Source of the DNA: Bdellovibrionaceae bacterium UBA1609
Lineage (GTDB): Bacteria; Bdellovibrionota; Bdellovibrionia; Bdellovibrionales; UBA1609
Length of the DNA: 45,338 nucleotides
Direction of reading: 5' to 3'
Assembly (NCBI GenBank): GCA_002321895.1
Contig: DCMZ01000006.1
Span: 1 to 45,338, forward strand
Part shown: positions 33,081 to 41,601 of the stretch, piece after piece
How the letters are laid out: each line of letters opens with the position of its first letter
How positions within the stretch are numbered: the stretch's first letter is position 1
Notes under the pieces: model-generated
What the model was told of the DNA's origin: nothing
Database searches by the model: none
The model's input: the letters and a program-made list of their open reading frames with translations, nothing else
Translations under genes and position numbers: made by a program

Positions 33081-34163
33081 ATGACTTCAAGAATCAAGAG
33101 CGTCAGCGCTTGGATAGCCGCCATGGCGTTATCACTATCGCCATCCACTGGAATTCCATGTAGTGCATTTTATGGTGAGTCTGGTTCACAAAGCGTGATG
33201 GGTAAGAGTTACGATTGGCACATGAGCCATGGATATCTCATTGCAAATAAACGTAACGTAGAGAAATCAAGCCTACTGGTTTTCCCTACCGACAACCGAA
33301 TCAGTTGGACCTCTGAATATGGCAGTGTCACATTCAATCAATACGGTCATGAATTTCCTCTGGGCGGCATCAATGAAGCAGGAATGGCCATCGAAGTTCT
33401 TTGGCTAAATTCTAGCGAATATCCTGACGACTCTCACCTTCAATCCCTAAACGAATTACAGTGGATTCAATATCACTTAGATACATCCGCTAATGTTCCA
33501 GAAATGATCGAACGAGCACGGCAAGTTCGAATTAGCCCCGTTGTAGCAGAAGTTCATTATCTGGCTTGCGATGCAAACAGCGATTGCGCAGTTTTCGAGT
33601 ACTTAAATGGAGAGCTCGTAATCCACTCAACAACTTCACTGACTCCAGCCATGGAAGCCCCATCTATTACCAATAACACCTATGCAAGATCCATGGAGTA
33701 TGCCAGAAATTTTGTAAGCTTTGGTGGTAGTCGCCCTATCCCGACGGGATCTGGCTCATTAGATCGATTTGTGAGAGCGAGCTATGTGGCTAAATCCTTT
33801 GCCAATCAAAAATCCATCGATAGCTATTTTTTCGATATTCTCGACTCAGTTGCGACAGGTAGTTTTTCTAAGTGGAATATTGTTTACGAATTGGATGAGA
33901 AGGTCGTTCATTTTGTTCCTCGATACACGGCAGACAGAGCGCGAGTTACAATTCGGTTAGATGACATGAATTTTGATTGTTCTTCATCTGTACAGGCAAG
34001 AAGACTAGCATCCCACGATGGATGGACGGCTGAAAACCAATTCTCGAATATGTCCACCTCTAAAAACAGAACCATGGTTAACCGAGCGCTTGAAGGAGAC
34101 ATCCCTGGATATCTAGTCAATCAAGTGATCAACTATCCCAACACCACTCGATGTAGAAACTAA
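33081..34163 (+). CDS. Exported linear amide C-N hydrolase (choloylglycine hydrolase / penicillin V acylase family)
   Basis: A 360-residue N-terminal nucleophile hydrolase. The signal peptide (about 1-26) ends just before Cys27 in PCSAF, which would become the catalytic N-terminal residue on cleavage. The nearby GKSYDWHM (Asp45), the FPLGGINEAGMAIEVLWL region and a later SITNNTYA with Asn are family features. It should hydrolyse amide bonds in bile-salt-like, penicillin V-like or acyl-homoserine-lactone-like substrates in the periplasm or outside; the real substrate is unknown. AAGGAGG lies 6 nt before the ATG. It stands alone after the gene-poor stretch and ends with a bidirectional terminator. 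Confidence 0.85.
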   Translation: MTSRIKSVSAWIAAMALSLSPSTGIPCSAFYGESGSQSVMGKSYDWHMSHGYLIANKRNVEKSSLLVFPTDNRISWTSEYGSVTFNQYGHEFPLGGINEAGMAIEVLWLNSSEYPDDSHLQSLNELQWIQYHLDTSANVPEMIERARQVRISPVVAEVHYLACDANSDCAVFEYLNGELVIHSTTSLTPAMEAPSITNNTYARSMEYARNFVSFGGSRPIPTGSGSLDRFVRASYVAKSFANQKSIDSYFFDILDSVATGSFSKWNIVYELDEKVVHFVPRYTADRARVTIRLDDMNFDCSSSVQARRLASHDGWTAENQFSNMSTSKNRTMVNRALEGDIPGYLVNQVINYPNTTRCRN

Positions 34164-34182
34164 ATCTTCTCATTGGAGCAAT

Positions 34183-34212
34183 AAAAAAGGCGGGTCCCAC
34201 CCGCCTTTTTTT
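34183..34212. terminator. Bidirectional rho-independent terminator
   Basis: AAAAAAGGCGGG-TCCCA-CCCGCCTTTTTTT between convergent genes. The T-tract runs into the stop codon of the minus-strand gene, so that message would end almost at its stop codon. Confidence 0.9.
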
Positions 34213-34768
34213 ATTCATCTTCTAAACCTAGCAGCCCTTTGCGCATTTCCTTGTATTGAGAGTTATCCGCGAGCCAAATCTTCTGCAGAAGTTTCGAAAA
34301 GGCTTCTCCCTCTACCGCACCGATGGTCTTACCATTAACGACCACTTCAAACTTCCCACCATACATACGGTAGTGAACCTTATGATCTTCTTTCATATCT
34401 TGCATCAATGCATTCAACTCATCTAACTTTGGCTTTAAAGATTTACATTCCTCACCGGAACAATGTCTCTTAAAACTCTCTTTCCACGCATCTACAATAT
34501 CGCCTTTATCTACATCTCTTAAAAACTGCATCCTGAATTCTTTATTTTCACTAGATTCTACAATCTTTTTCCCGTCTTTGGACTTCTTCTCTACATACAA
34601 ACCGATGGTATATACTTTTATATTTAAAAAGGTTGCCGTTCTTAGACCTAATCCATTTAATGTTAAGGTTTTTCCTTGCAACTCTATGGTGGCAGGATAT
34701 TCCACCCCTTTATATTCAACAGCTCCGGCAATAACTGAAACCAACATTACAGCTAAAAATGATTTCAT
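34211..34768 (-). CDS. Exported chalcone isomerase-like protein
   Basis: A 185-residue protein started at 34768, where AAGGGG lies 6 nt upstream and a signal peptide (MKSFLAVMLVSVIAGAVE) begins. The mature part matches the bacterial chalcone isomerase-like family: GLGLRTATFLNIKVYTIGLYV, later FLRDVDKGDIVDAWKESF, and VNGKTIGAVEGEAFSKLLQKIW. Bacterial members usually lack proven isomerase activity and may bind lipids or fatty acids. It is periplasmic. It lies 22 bp from the next upstream gene and may be co-transcribed with it. Confidence 0.85.
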   Translation of the reverse strand: MKSFLAVMLVSVIAGAVEYKGVEYPATIELQGKTLTLNGLGLRTATFLNIKVYTIGLYVEKKSKDGKKIVESSENKEFRMQFLRDVDKGDIVDAWKESFKRHCSGEECKSLKPKLDELNALMQDMKEDHKVHYRMYGGKFEVVVNGKTIGAVEGEAFSKLLQKIWLADNSQYKEMRKGLLGLEDE

Positions 34769-34790
34769 AACAATCCCCTTCATAAAAATC

Positions 34791-35087
34791 TTAATTCGAC
34801 TGCTCTTGCACAAGAACATATGGTTGAACAATAATAAATTTAAACTGACGTTCAGGCTGAGTGTTAAACGCCTGAACTTGAGACTCTTCGGGCTTAAAAA
34901 TCATTCCCGAATCCAGCCAACCCTGAACAGATGTAACATTATCTTGCGCCACTTCTACTGCCACCTCAACCAAATCTATATCCGGATGCACGATAACTAC
35001 AGCGCCTCTTTCATTATGTTCGGACAGCATAGTCCAACTGGCTAAATCGATTTGCCCTTCAACTTTCTCTTTCAGTTCATCAGACAT
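34791..35087 (-). CDS. DUF2288 family protein
   Basis: A 98-residue cytoplasmic protein. The start at 35087 is fixed by AAGGAG 5 nt upstream. The DUF2288 pattern is clear: LASWTMLSEHNERGAVVIVH, then DLVEVAVEVAQDNVTSVQGW and a C-terminal FKFIIVQPYVLVQ. The family's function is unknown. It precedes the chalcone isomerase-like gene in a probable operon. Confidence 0.85.
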   Translation of the reverse strand: MSDELKEKVEGQIDLASWTMLSEHNERGAVVIVHPDIDLVEVAVEVAQDNVTSVQGWLDSGMIFKPEESQVQAFNTQPERQFKFIIVQPYVLVQEQSN

Positions 35088-35159
35088 GAATGCTCCTTCT
35101 TGAAACCGAGATCCAAGCATCAACTGATTTTAGGTGTGGGTCAATAATTGGAGAAATTT

Positions 35160-35840
35160 TTAAGGACAAACAGCCCCTTTATGCGACTGGACACACTGTA
35201 GTTTCGGGGATTTATAAAGCTGGATGGGGGTAATGACCTTTTCTTTTAAAACTTGGCTCAATTTTTCTTTTCGTTCGGACTCTAGCTTTATATCTTTTAG
35301 CCAGCGCTGATCGATGATTTTTTGTACGGCTGGGCTTTTCCAATTCATATCCCCCAGAGTTTCAAATTTAGCCAATTGAACCTTTAGCCCTCTTTCAAAA
35401 CACTTGTAGACGAATTCACTGCAATACATTTTTTCATCGTCCCAAAGAAAAAAACGATCATATTTTTTGCCAAAATGCTTTTTACATTCTACTTGAAGCT
35501 TACCTATATTTTTTTTATCCAATTGCAATTCGGAATCAACCAAACGCTTGATAGAGAAAACACCCATTCGACTTCTCGAGGCACTTATGAAGTCAGTCAA
35601 TGGCGTGGACTTTACAGGCTGTGTAGCTTCATAAACCACCCACTTGCCTTGTGACTGAAACAGTATTCCCACATGAGTCCAAATGCTGCCTGTGCCCTCC
35701 TCCAAGGCCTTAGCTTGTCTACTTGTACTCTGTATAAACACAATATCTCCCGACGCTAAAGAGGACGTCTCAAAGCCATATGCTTGTCCAGAAAAGAGAA
35801 TCAAAACGAGTAACAAGATTTTTTTTTGTATCATTAGCAT
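35160..35840 (-). CDS. YiiX-like permuted papain-fold hydrolase, exported
   Basis: A 226-residue protein with a signal peptide (about 1-22, ending AYG). It carries the permuted NlpC/P60-like pattern of the YiiX/YaeF group: LASGDIVFIQSTSR, His56 in WTHVGIL, an acidic residue in VVYEATQ (Glu71), and Cys140 in MYCSEFVYKCF after the His, the reverse of the usual order. Such enzymes cleave amide or ester bonds in peptidoglycan peptides or lipids. It is periplasmic. No Shine-Dalgarno is present; a promoter ends 6 nt upstream of the ATG. Confidence 0.85.
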   Translation of the reverse strand: MLMIQKKILLLVLILFSGQAYGFETSSLASGDIVFIQSTSRQAKALEEGTGSIWTHVGILFQSQGKWVVYEATQPVKSTPLTDFISASRSRMGVFSIKRLVDSELQLDKKNIGKLQVECKKHFGKKYDRFFLWDDEKMYCSEFVYKCFERGLKVQLAKFETLGDMNWKSPAVQKIIDQRWLKDIKLESERKEKLSQVLKEKVITPIQLYKSPKLQCVQSHKGAVCP

Positions 35841-35846
35841 ACGAGA

Positions 35847-35874
35847 ATTCTATCAAATCTATTGAGCGGAACAA
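35847..35874 (-). promoter_or_regulatory. Candidate promoter giving a leaderless YiiX-like mRNA
   Basis: Minus strand TTGTTC (35874-35869), 16 nt, TAGAAT (35852-35847), 6 nt, ATG at 35840. The minus-10 matches consensus at 5 of 6. Confidence 0.45.
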
Positions 35875-36019
35875 CGGTAAAAATACTCTATTCAAACACC
35901 TGTAAAAATATTAATCTAAACAGGCACTTATCTCTTTTAAAACAATCTGTATTTAGGAACTAACGTATTTCTCTTGAGTTGTCGATGAGAGAGTTAACTA
36001 ATCTTTTGGAGGATAAAGT

Positions 36020-36430
36020 ATGTATGCGGCCGAAATCCTGATTTTAGAGGACGATGACGATATCCGCGAAATGTATGTGGAAGCCTTTGAAGACCTTGGC
36101 TGCAAAGTACATGAATGCTCAAGCATAGAACAGGCCCTTTTAAAGTTTAATGCCAATAAAAAAATCATTCTAGGATTTGTGGACTATTACACTCCTGGTT
36201 TTATAACTGGTTATGCTGAAGGTGAAGGTCGTTTAGCTCAAGCCTTTAAAGCCCGCGAATATTTTGAATTTTACTTTGTCACTGGCAGTGCGGATTTAAC
36301 AGAAGAACAAGCTCAAAAAATCGGGGCTAAGGGCATTTTGAGAAAGCCGCTCCCCTTAGAAAAACTAGAAAATGTTGTTCAAACTGAGATCTTGAAGAAA
36401 AAGCAGATCATTGCTTCATTAGCGGGATAG
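36020..36430 (+). CDS. Stand-alone response regulator receiver domain
   Basis: A 136-residue CheY-like protein with no output domain. The acidic pocket (Asp11, Asp12), phospho-acceptor Asp55 in FVDYYTP, Thr88 in VTGSAD and Lys109 in LRKPLP are all present, so it should be phosphorylated by a histidine kinase; no kinase gene is nearby. An insertion after the Asp (GFITGYAEGEGRLAQAF) lengthens the beta3-alpha3 region. TGGAGG lies 8 nt before the ATG. Its end overlaps the convergent gene by 12 bases. Confidence 0.93.
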   Translation: MYAAEILILEDDDDIREMYVEAFEDLGCKVHECSSIEQALLKFNANKKIILGFVDYYTPGFITGYAEGEGRLAQAFKAREYFEFYFVTGSADLTEEQAQKIGAKGILRKPLPLEKLENVVQTEILKKKQIIASLAG

Positions 36431-37120
36431 ACTGACGTCAAATCCAAAATCAAATTTCAACCTTTCAACAAATGGGTGAGAGCTGAAATAGAGCATGTGA
36501 GCTCCCGTAGAATGATGCAAATCCTCTAACGGAACAGTTTTTATGGACGTGGATGCCGAGGCAACATCTTTCCAAAACTGAACTCGCTCCTTCTGTACCT
36601 TTTCCCACATATAGCTTCTAAAAAACCACTTATTCTTGCCCATCTTACGGTTATAGACCTCTAGCATGGCCTGCTTCTCTAGCCATCTGAGATGCTGCCG
36701 CTCTAGCTCACTCAATTCCAAAACACAGCCGACTTCCCAAGAGGCACAATTTTCTTGCCTTTCAACGGACTTTTCCAACGGATACCGCACGGATCCCTCC
36801 ACCAAGTGAAAATTCAAATGTGTGGCATCTAATGGAATATCCTCAAATGGGATTTTAAGACTTTCTAGAGGCTGTTGCTGTTTGTGAGTCTGCAAGTCAC
36901 CTACAAAATAATAACCCACAAATTGATCTTTGGATTCGTTGGTATCCACCGTTAACAAAAGATACAGTTCAAGCTGGGTATCATACCCATGGTAGTCGAT
37001 CAGATTACCCACATCTACGGTATGAAACTCTACGAAAAGATCAGGCCCTGCCAAGCACCAGCTCGGGCCAAGAAAAATCGAAAATAAAAGGACCATGAAT
37101 CCGTGATGTGCTTTCCCCAT
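36419..37120 (-). CDS. Exported protein of unknown function
   Basis: A 233-residue protein when started at the ATG at 37120, which lies 6 nt after a promoter-like TATCGT and opens a good signal peptide (basic GKAHHG, hydrophobic MVLLFSIFLG, cleavage near CLA). The frame continues upstream to 37153 without a start signal. The mature protein is beta-rich at first, then helical with many Trp, Arg and Lys (WLEKQAMLEVYNRKMGKNKW). Two Cys (ENCASWEVGC) probably form a disulfide. No family is recognised. Confidence 0.6.
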   Translation of the reverse strand: MGKAHHGFMVLLFSIFLGPSWCLAGPDLFVEFHTVDVGNLIDYHGYDTQLELYLLLTVDTNESKDQFVGYYFVGDLQTHKQQQPLESLKIPFEDIPLDATHLNFHLVEGSVRYPLEKSVERQENCASWEVGCVLELSELERQHLRWLEKQAMLEVYNRKMGKNKWFFRSYMWEKVQKERVQFWKDVASASTSIKTVPLEDLHHSTGAHMLYFSSHPFVERLKFDFGFDVSLSR

Positions 37121-37126
37121 GCCCGC

Positions 37127-37155
37127 ACGATAGCGAACCACCAGGATACACACAA
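37127..37155 (-). promoter_or_regulatory. Candidate promoter giving a leaderless mRNA
   Basis: Minus strand TTGTGT (37155-37150), 17 nt, TATCGT (37132-37127), 6 nt, ATG at 37120. The hexamers are weak, but spacing equals that of the other leaderless candidates. Confidence 0.35.
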
Positions 37156-37237
37156 ATTCATTGGGTCATTTTTTCCTTTTTACAGCTCAGGCCCTCTCTA
37201 TGCGCCTTAAATGCAGTCTTGAGGGCCTTCGACAAAA

Positions 37238-37684
37238 TTATTTCAACTCAACAGCCGCAGCAATAAATCTGTAAGTGGGCTTTGGCTCAGTGATTTTTGC
37301 AATCTCTTCTTTTGAGGCATTAGCATCTTCTAGGTAATGACGTTGCTCCCGAACGGACATCATTTTCTGTACTAGCTTTCCCTGCAAACGAACCTTCTTC
37401 CCATCGATGTCTTTAGGTACAGAAAAGCCATAATCTTTAAAAACCACTCGCATGGGCTCTGCATCCGTTTTTAAGGTTAACCAACAGCCCATCTTCTTAC
37501 ACACTTGATCCACTTGCCCCTCAATTAAAACCGGTCGATCACCCATGGTTTCGTAGGATGCAATGAGATCCTTTACCTTTGATACCTCAGTGAGAGAGAT
37601 TGGAGCTCCAAAGGTTTTACCTTTCTCAGCTACCGCTAAATTACAGAACAACACAGATAATAAAAAAATAAATACAATTCTCAT
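37238..37684 (-). CDS. DUF4920 family exported protein
   Basis: A 148-residue protein with a signal peptide (about 1-19, ending AVA). The DUF4920 features are visible: TFGAPISL, then VLIEGQVDQVCKKMGCWLTL with a CxxxGCW motif, VVFKDYGFSVPKDIDGKKV and a RHYLED segment. The fold is probably an OB-like barrel; the two Cys may bind metal. It is periplasmic, with unknown role. AGGGAG lies 5 nt before the ATG. It is divergent from the beta-propeller-like gene at 37749. Confidence 0.87.
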   Translation of the reverse strand: MRIVFIFLLSVLFCNLAVAEKGKTFGAPISLTEVSKVKDLIASYETMGDRPVLIEGQVDQVCKKMGCWLTLKTDAEPMRVVFKDYGFSVPKDIDGKKVRLQGKLVQKMMSVREQRHYLEDANASKEEIAKITEPKPTYRFIAAAVELK

Positions 37685-37748
37685 CGAATCTCCCTTTAAA
37701 AATGAATGGCTAAGTAATAGTATAGACCCTCAAAAGAAGGAACCTATT

Positions 37749-38735
37749 ATGCGCTATATTGCATCAATTTTAGTACTCGCCTTTTCCTCGTACACCGCTT
37801 CAGCAGAGTCTCTCTGTAATCAATGGTCTGAACCCGTAGAGATGGGCAGCTTGCCTGAGGACCCCATAGAAGAAGCCAGTGGCCTCATAGCGACTCCATT
37901 TCATCTGTTGAACATAAACGATTCCGGATCAGCGGCAAAACTCTACTGGACCACTCAAACCGGTGATTTAGTTAAAACGCACCGACTCTCTGTGGACAGA
38001 TATTATGATACAGAGGCTCTGGCTGTATTTAAGACCCCGGAAACTAATTATATAATTGTAGGAGACATTGGCGACAATCATGAACGTCGAGGAGAGGCCC
38101 TTGCGGGCATGGGCTTTGTGGCCAACATCATTCAATACCCCATGGTCGAGTTACATGTATTTAAATCAAAATCATTACATCCCGACGAAGCCCCAGAGTT
38201 CTCTCACACCATCAAGGTGAAGTACCCTGATGGTCCCCATAATGCCGAATCCATGGCCGTACATCCCACCACAGGAGATCTTTTTATTCTTACAAAAGAG
38301 TCTCGTTTCGATAAATATGGTCACCGTCCCTCGCAACTGTTCCGTTTTACAAAGAGCCAATGGCTCACTCAACGTAGTCGAACTCTTACCATTGAGAAAG
38401 TTAGAGATCTTCCAATTCATGAAATCAATGCCGAAAAAGGAGATTACGGAAAACTCGCTACCGGAATGGATATTTCTCCAGATGGAAAGTTTCTATTAAT
38501 CTTAACCTATGACAATGCCCTTGAATTTAAATGGGAGTCCGTCATTGCACCATCAAGAAATCTTGTTAGGAATAGAGATTACTCTGAGATACCCACAAAG
38601 AACCTGACCCAAGAAGAAGCCATCAGTTATCTTGAGCAATCTCCACGGACAATCATTTACACCACAGAAGTGGGCCGATCGATCGATTCATCATCCAGTG
38701 ATTCGCCGATCATTAAGCAATCATGCATTAGGTAG
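37749..38735 (+). CDS. Exported beta-propeller-like protein
   Basis: A 328-residue protein started at 37749 (AAGGA about 8 nt upstream), with a signal peptide ending TASA near residue 18. Motifs of a secreted six-bladed-propeller-like family are visible: EEASGLIATP, LNINDSGSAAKLYW, DTEALAVF, IIVGDIGDNHERR, NAESMAVHPTTGDLFILTK and TGMDISPDGKFLLILTYD. These resemble the esterase/phytase-like propeller families, which often bind calcium, but the catalytic function is not known. It overlaps the convergent HD-GYP-like gene by 8 bases. Confidence 0.75.
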   Translation: MRYIASILVLAFSSYTASAESLCNQWSEPVEMGSLPEDPIEEASGLIATPFHLLNINDSGSAAKLYWTTQTGDLVKTHRLSVDRYYDTEALAVFKTPETNYIIVGDIGDNHERRGEALAGMGFVANIIQYPMVELHVFKSKSLHPDEAPEFSHTIKVKYPDGPHNAESMAVHPTTGDLFILTKESRFDKYGHRPSQLFRFTKSQWLTQRSRTLTIEKVRDLPIHEINAEKGDYGKLATGMDISPDGKFLLILTYDNALEFKWESVIAPSRNLVRNRDYSEIPTKNLTQEEAISYLEQSPRTIIYTTEVGRSIDSSSSDSPIIKQSCIR

Positions 38736-40101
38736 AAGGTGGGATCAGCTTCTTTAACTTTGCTGAAAAAGTCGGTTGGAATTCATCAAAAGACTTCACT
38801 TGAGCCTCAACGATTTCTTTGAGCTTTACACCGTGATCCACTCTTTGCTCACCCGTTTTTAATACGGACGCTTTATCAAAGTTTTTGCAAAATCGAATCA
38901 ACTGAGATTCAAAGGTCAGTCGCTCCGCAGGATGACCTGAGGGAAACCCAGTTCCATCGGCTTTCTCATTCACAAGCAAGATAATATCTTTGATATCACC
39001 TTCCACAGGCAGCTTTTTATTAGCTAACACATTGATCGATATTTTAGGGTAATTGTGATAGGCTCCAAGCTCTTCTTCTGTAAGCTCCGCTTCTTTCCCG
39101 TACCTAAATTTTTCAGTAATGGTCGGCTGAACCATGATAAGACCTATATCCATAACCAAAATGGCAAAAATCATTTTTACCAATTCTTCCACTTCCACAT
39201 CGAGAACTGTAGAAAAATGGGTGGCATAGGCAGCAATAGCAGGCATACGTTCCACCGATCCAAACTCGCCAATAACGGAATTATTGATAATATCCCATAC
39301 TTCAGCGTTAGATACTTGGCTCAAAGTCTGCGCCAACCCGGTCACCATTTCCTTACAATCTTCAAGAATCTGTCGCCCTTCTTCAAAACCCACGGATTTA
39401 CTGTCGTCACACATCATTTCAACAAGACTTAGATAAGCGCCTGAGAACTCGAGAAACTGCCCCCGACATCTTCTCAGCAATCCAGCGTGGGAATCGTCAG
39501 CGGTATCTTCTGTGTATTGTTTGAACCCGGGCAATTCTTCTCTCAAAACATAAAACTCATTCACATCATGCATTCTTTCGAGCTGCTTGGGCTCCATCTG
39601 CCTGCCTTTTTTTGCGATTCGTAAAAACTTACTTCGCAACGGCATAAGGTGGAAAAGGTCAAATTGCAGTTCAGTTTCGGGAATGATATCGGTGTCTTTT
39701 ATGGGAATGTATTTTGAACGTAAAACTTGGCTGGCAAAAAAGTCCATTTTCCCTGTATCAATGACCTCATTGGCAGGGATCACTAAATTAACCCCCGATT
39801 TTTGTATAAATTCCACTTCATCCCTAGGGAGGCCTTTAGAAACAATAGAAATTAAATAACCCTCTTCAGAAAAGGCTTTCGCCAATTGTGCGGCTTCGGC
39901 GGCCTTCTGAGCCACTTCCTTGGAGGTGTCCGCACTGACAGAAAAGGCAATCAATTTGCAGTGCTGTTCAGCTTCAAAGAACTCTTCCAAGTCATTCCAA
40001 ATGCCAAAGCTGTAATCGAATTCATTAGCGATGGCTTCTATGCGTTTTCTTACTCGAGCATCATCTGAGATGAGTCCGAAATCGAGCATACCTTCTGCCA
40101 T
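38728..40101 (-). CDS. Degenerate HD-GYP domain protein with N-terminal pseudo-receiver-like region
   Basis: A 457-residue cytoplasmic protein. Residues about 5-130 look like a receiver fold without clear phospho-acceptor motifs. A helical linker (about 140-270) leads to an HD-GYP-like domain (about 280-440). There the HD pair is Met317-Asp318 (VMDIG), His349 remains in AYHNYP, and the HHExxDGxGYP motif reads VNEKADGTGFPSG (377-389), with both histidines lost and GYP changed to GFP. It should not hydrolyse cyclic-di-GMP in the normal way and may act as a binding or scaffold protein. HD-GYP proteins with altered motifs are known in Bdellovibrio. AGGGG lies 9 nt before the ATG. Confidence 0.8.
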   Translation of the reverse strand: MAEGMLDFGLISDDARVRKRIEAIANEFDYSFGIWNDLEEFFEAEQHCKLIAFSVSADTSKEVAQKAAEAAQLAKAFSEEGYLISIVSKGLPRDEVEFIQKSGVNLVIPANEVIDTGKMDFFASQVLRSKYIPIKDTDIIPETELQFDLFHLMPLRSKFLRIAKKGRQMEPKQLERMHDVNEFYVLREELPGFKQYTEDTADDSHAGLLRRCRGQFLEFSGAYLSLVEMMCDDSKSVGFEEGRQILEDCKEMVTGLAQTLSQVSNAEVWDIINNSVIGEFGSVERMPAIAAYATHFSTVLDVEVEELVKMIFAILVMDIGLIMVQPTITEKFRYGKEAELTEEELGAYHNYPKISINVLANKKLPVEGDIKDIILLVNEKADGTGFPSGHPAERLTFESQLIRFCKNFDKASVLKTGEQRVDHGVKLKEIVEAQVKSFDEFQPTFSAKLKKLIPPST

Positions 40102-40167
40102 GTTACAAATCCCCTATTGAAAATAATGCCTTTTCGGCATGCATTTGCACCTTTCCTTAATTATATA

Positions 40168-40194
40168 AAAACACTAGTGAATTTCGAGTGTTTT
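40168..40194. promoter_or_regulatory. Inverted repeat between divergent genes
   Basis: AAAACACT (40168-40175) and AGTGTTTT (40187-40194) with an 11-nt spacer, in the 196-bp gap between the HD-GYP-like and metalloprotease genes. A short hairpin ATGCC-N5-GGCAT (40126-40140) sits nearer the HD-GYP-like start. Either could be regulatory. Confidence 0.35.
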
Positions 40195-40297
40195 CTAGGA
40201 ATTAAACGAACCTTTACAATCCACTATGGAAACATTCCTGCTCTATTTACTTAATCCCTCACAGATGGCAAAATCCCTCCATTCAAAGGTATAGCAA

Positions 40298-41494
40298 ATG
40301 TTTAAGCGGTTATTTAAGTATGGAGCTCTAACGCTTCTTTTGGCGAGCTGCAGCCCTCCCAAGTCTAAGAACAAAGCAGTTAAGACCCAGTTTGTGCGTG
40401 GCAACCCCATGGCTCTTTTAGCCGACTCCACTCCCAATAGAAAAATTGAAATCCGTCAAAACGATATGCCTCATTTGAATCAATTCGAGATGGCACATAT
40501 CACTTTTTATTCGGAAGCTTCCGACGACCGATATTCGGGACTTGCCATGACTTCCATTGAAGATGGACAAGAACCCACCGAATATGATCTCACTAAAATT
40601 AAGGTGACACCGTTTATTGCTAAACTTACTGGTTCGCAAATCACTTACTCTCCTGAAACGAACAACTATGCCTTTGTTTTTCAATCCAAAGAAGCTTCCT
40701 CATCGCCAGTTTTTAATTTAACTCAATTGCAATTTAAAAAGAATTCTGGACTACCAGAAATCACGCTTGCGGTGACCCCCATTCATATGAGTTGGGTGGA
40801 AGATCAATCGGCGTTTAGTATTCTGTTTTCTATCAAAGCAAGAATTGAAAGAAATGGGCATTTGACCTGGCATAAAGGAATTCAAGAAACCACATTGGTT
40901 CATGCGTTTTGGACGAAGCACTCTCCAGAAGAGGAGCCCGCTGGATATACGGAAGATAAGAACTATAAATATATTCTTGGCCCTGGTGTAAAAACTCGGT
41001 GGCCTGTTGGATCAGAGATCCAATTAAACTTCTGTACGCAAAGACCTTATACCTTTACCGGAGCCGAGAAGTGGAATGAAACACTCGAAGGCAAAGTAAA
41101 GATTACCTCCGAAGTGGTAACTGAATATCCTCCTTTTTCCGATTTAAATACCCGATGCGTTTATGTGGTTGAAAATTACATTTTAGAAAATCCAAAAAAG
41201 CAACGCCGCCTATTGGCTGAAACGGTTCTGGCAATGAACCGACGATCTCAGAAAATTATAGATGGTGATATTTTCTACTATCGAGCTGAAGTGGAAGCTT
41301 TTGGATGGGACTTCTATGATTATCGAATCAAGGGGCAATTGGATGAAACCCATACCCACGAATTGGGGCATTTTCTCGGGCTTCATCACCAATTTGATGA
41401 CGATACAGAGTCCATTATGAGCTACGACCCTCATATAGAAGACAAACTCTACGACTACGATATTAAGGCCATTCTGGCCAACTACAGCCTTTAG
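40298..41494 (+). CDS. Metzincin-type zinc metalloprotease lipoprotein
   Basis: A 398-residue protein. The lipoprotein signal ends LASC with Cys18 lipidated. A middle region (about 40-300) is beta-rich and not recognised. The C-terminus has the zinc motif HELGHFLGLHH: His354, Glu355, His358 and His364 fit HExxHxxGxxH, and Met374 in SIMSYD forms the Met-turn of metzincins. It should be an active endopeptidase on the cell surface or in the periplasm. The start has AAAGG about 9 nt upstream. It is monocistronic, 107 bp before tRNA-His. Confidence 0.9.
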   Translation: MFKRLFKYGALTLLLASCSPPKSKNKAVKTQFVRGNPMALLADSTPNRKIEIRQNDMPHLNQFEMAHITFYSEASDDRYSGLAMTSIEDGQEPTEYDLTKIKVTPFIAKLTGSQITYSPETNNYAFVFQSKEASSSPVFNLTQLQFKKNSGLPEITLAVTPIHMSWVEDQSAFSILFSIKARIERNGHLTWHKGIQETTLVHAFWTKHSPEEEPAGYTEDKNYKYILGPGVKTRWPVGSEIQLNFCTQRPYTFTGAEKWNETLEGKVKITSEVVTEYPPFSDLNTRCVYVVENYILENPKKQRRLLAETVLAMNRRSQKIIDGDIFYYRAEVEAFGWDFYDYRIKGQLDETHTHELGHFLGLHHQFDDDTESIMSYDPHIEDKLYDYDIKAILANYSL

Positions 41495-41558
41495 ACACCA
41501 GCTCTGCTTTTGGAGCCATATTACATGGCGCATAATTTATAGAGCGGCAGGAAAACCA

Positions 41559-41587
41559 TTGATCCCGCGGGGTTAACTCTCTATAAC
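41559..41587 (+). promoter_or_regulatory. Promoter of tRNA-His
   Basis: TTGATC (41559-41564), 17 nt, TATAAC (41582-41587), 14 nt before the tRNA 5' end. Good sigma-70 spacing predicts a leader of about 7-8 nt. Confidence 0.6.
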
Positions 41588-41601
41588 TGGGGCTTACTTG
41601 T

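Noticed and set aside
34578..35045. 155-codon plus-strand frame
   Set aside because: Antisense to the chalcone isomerase-like and DUF2288 genes, which have family motifs and ribosome sites.
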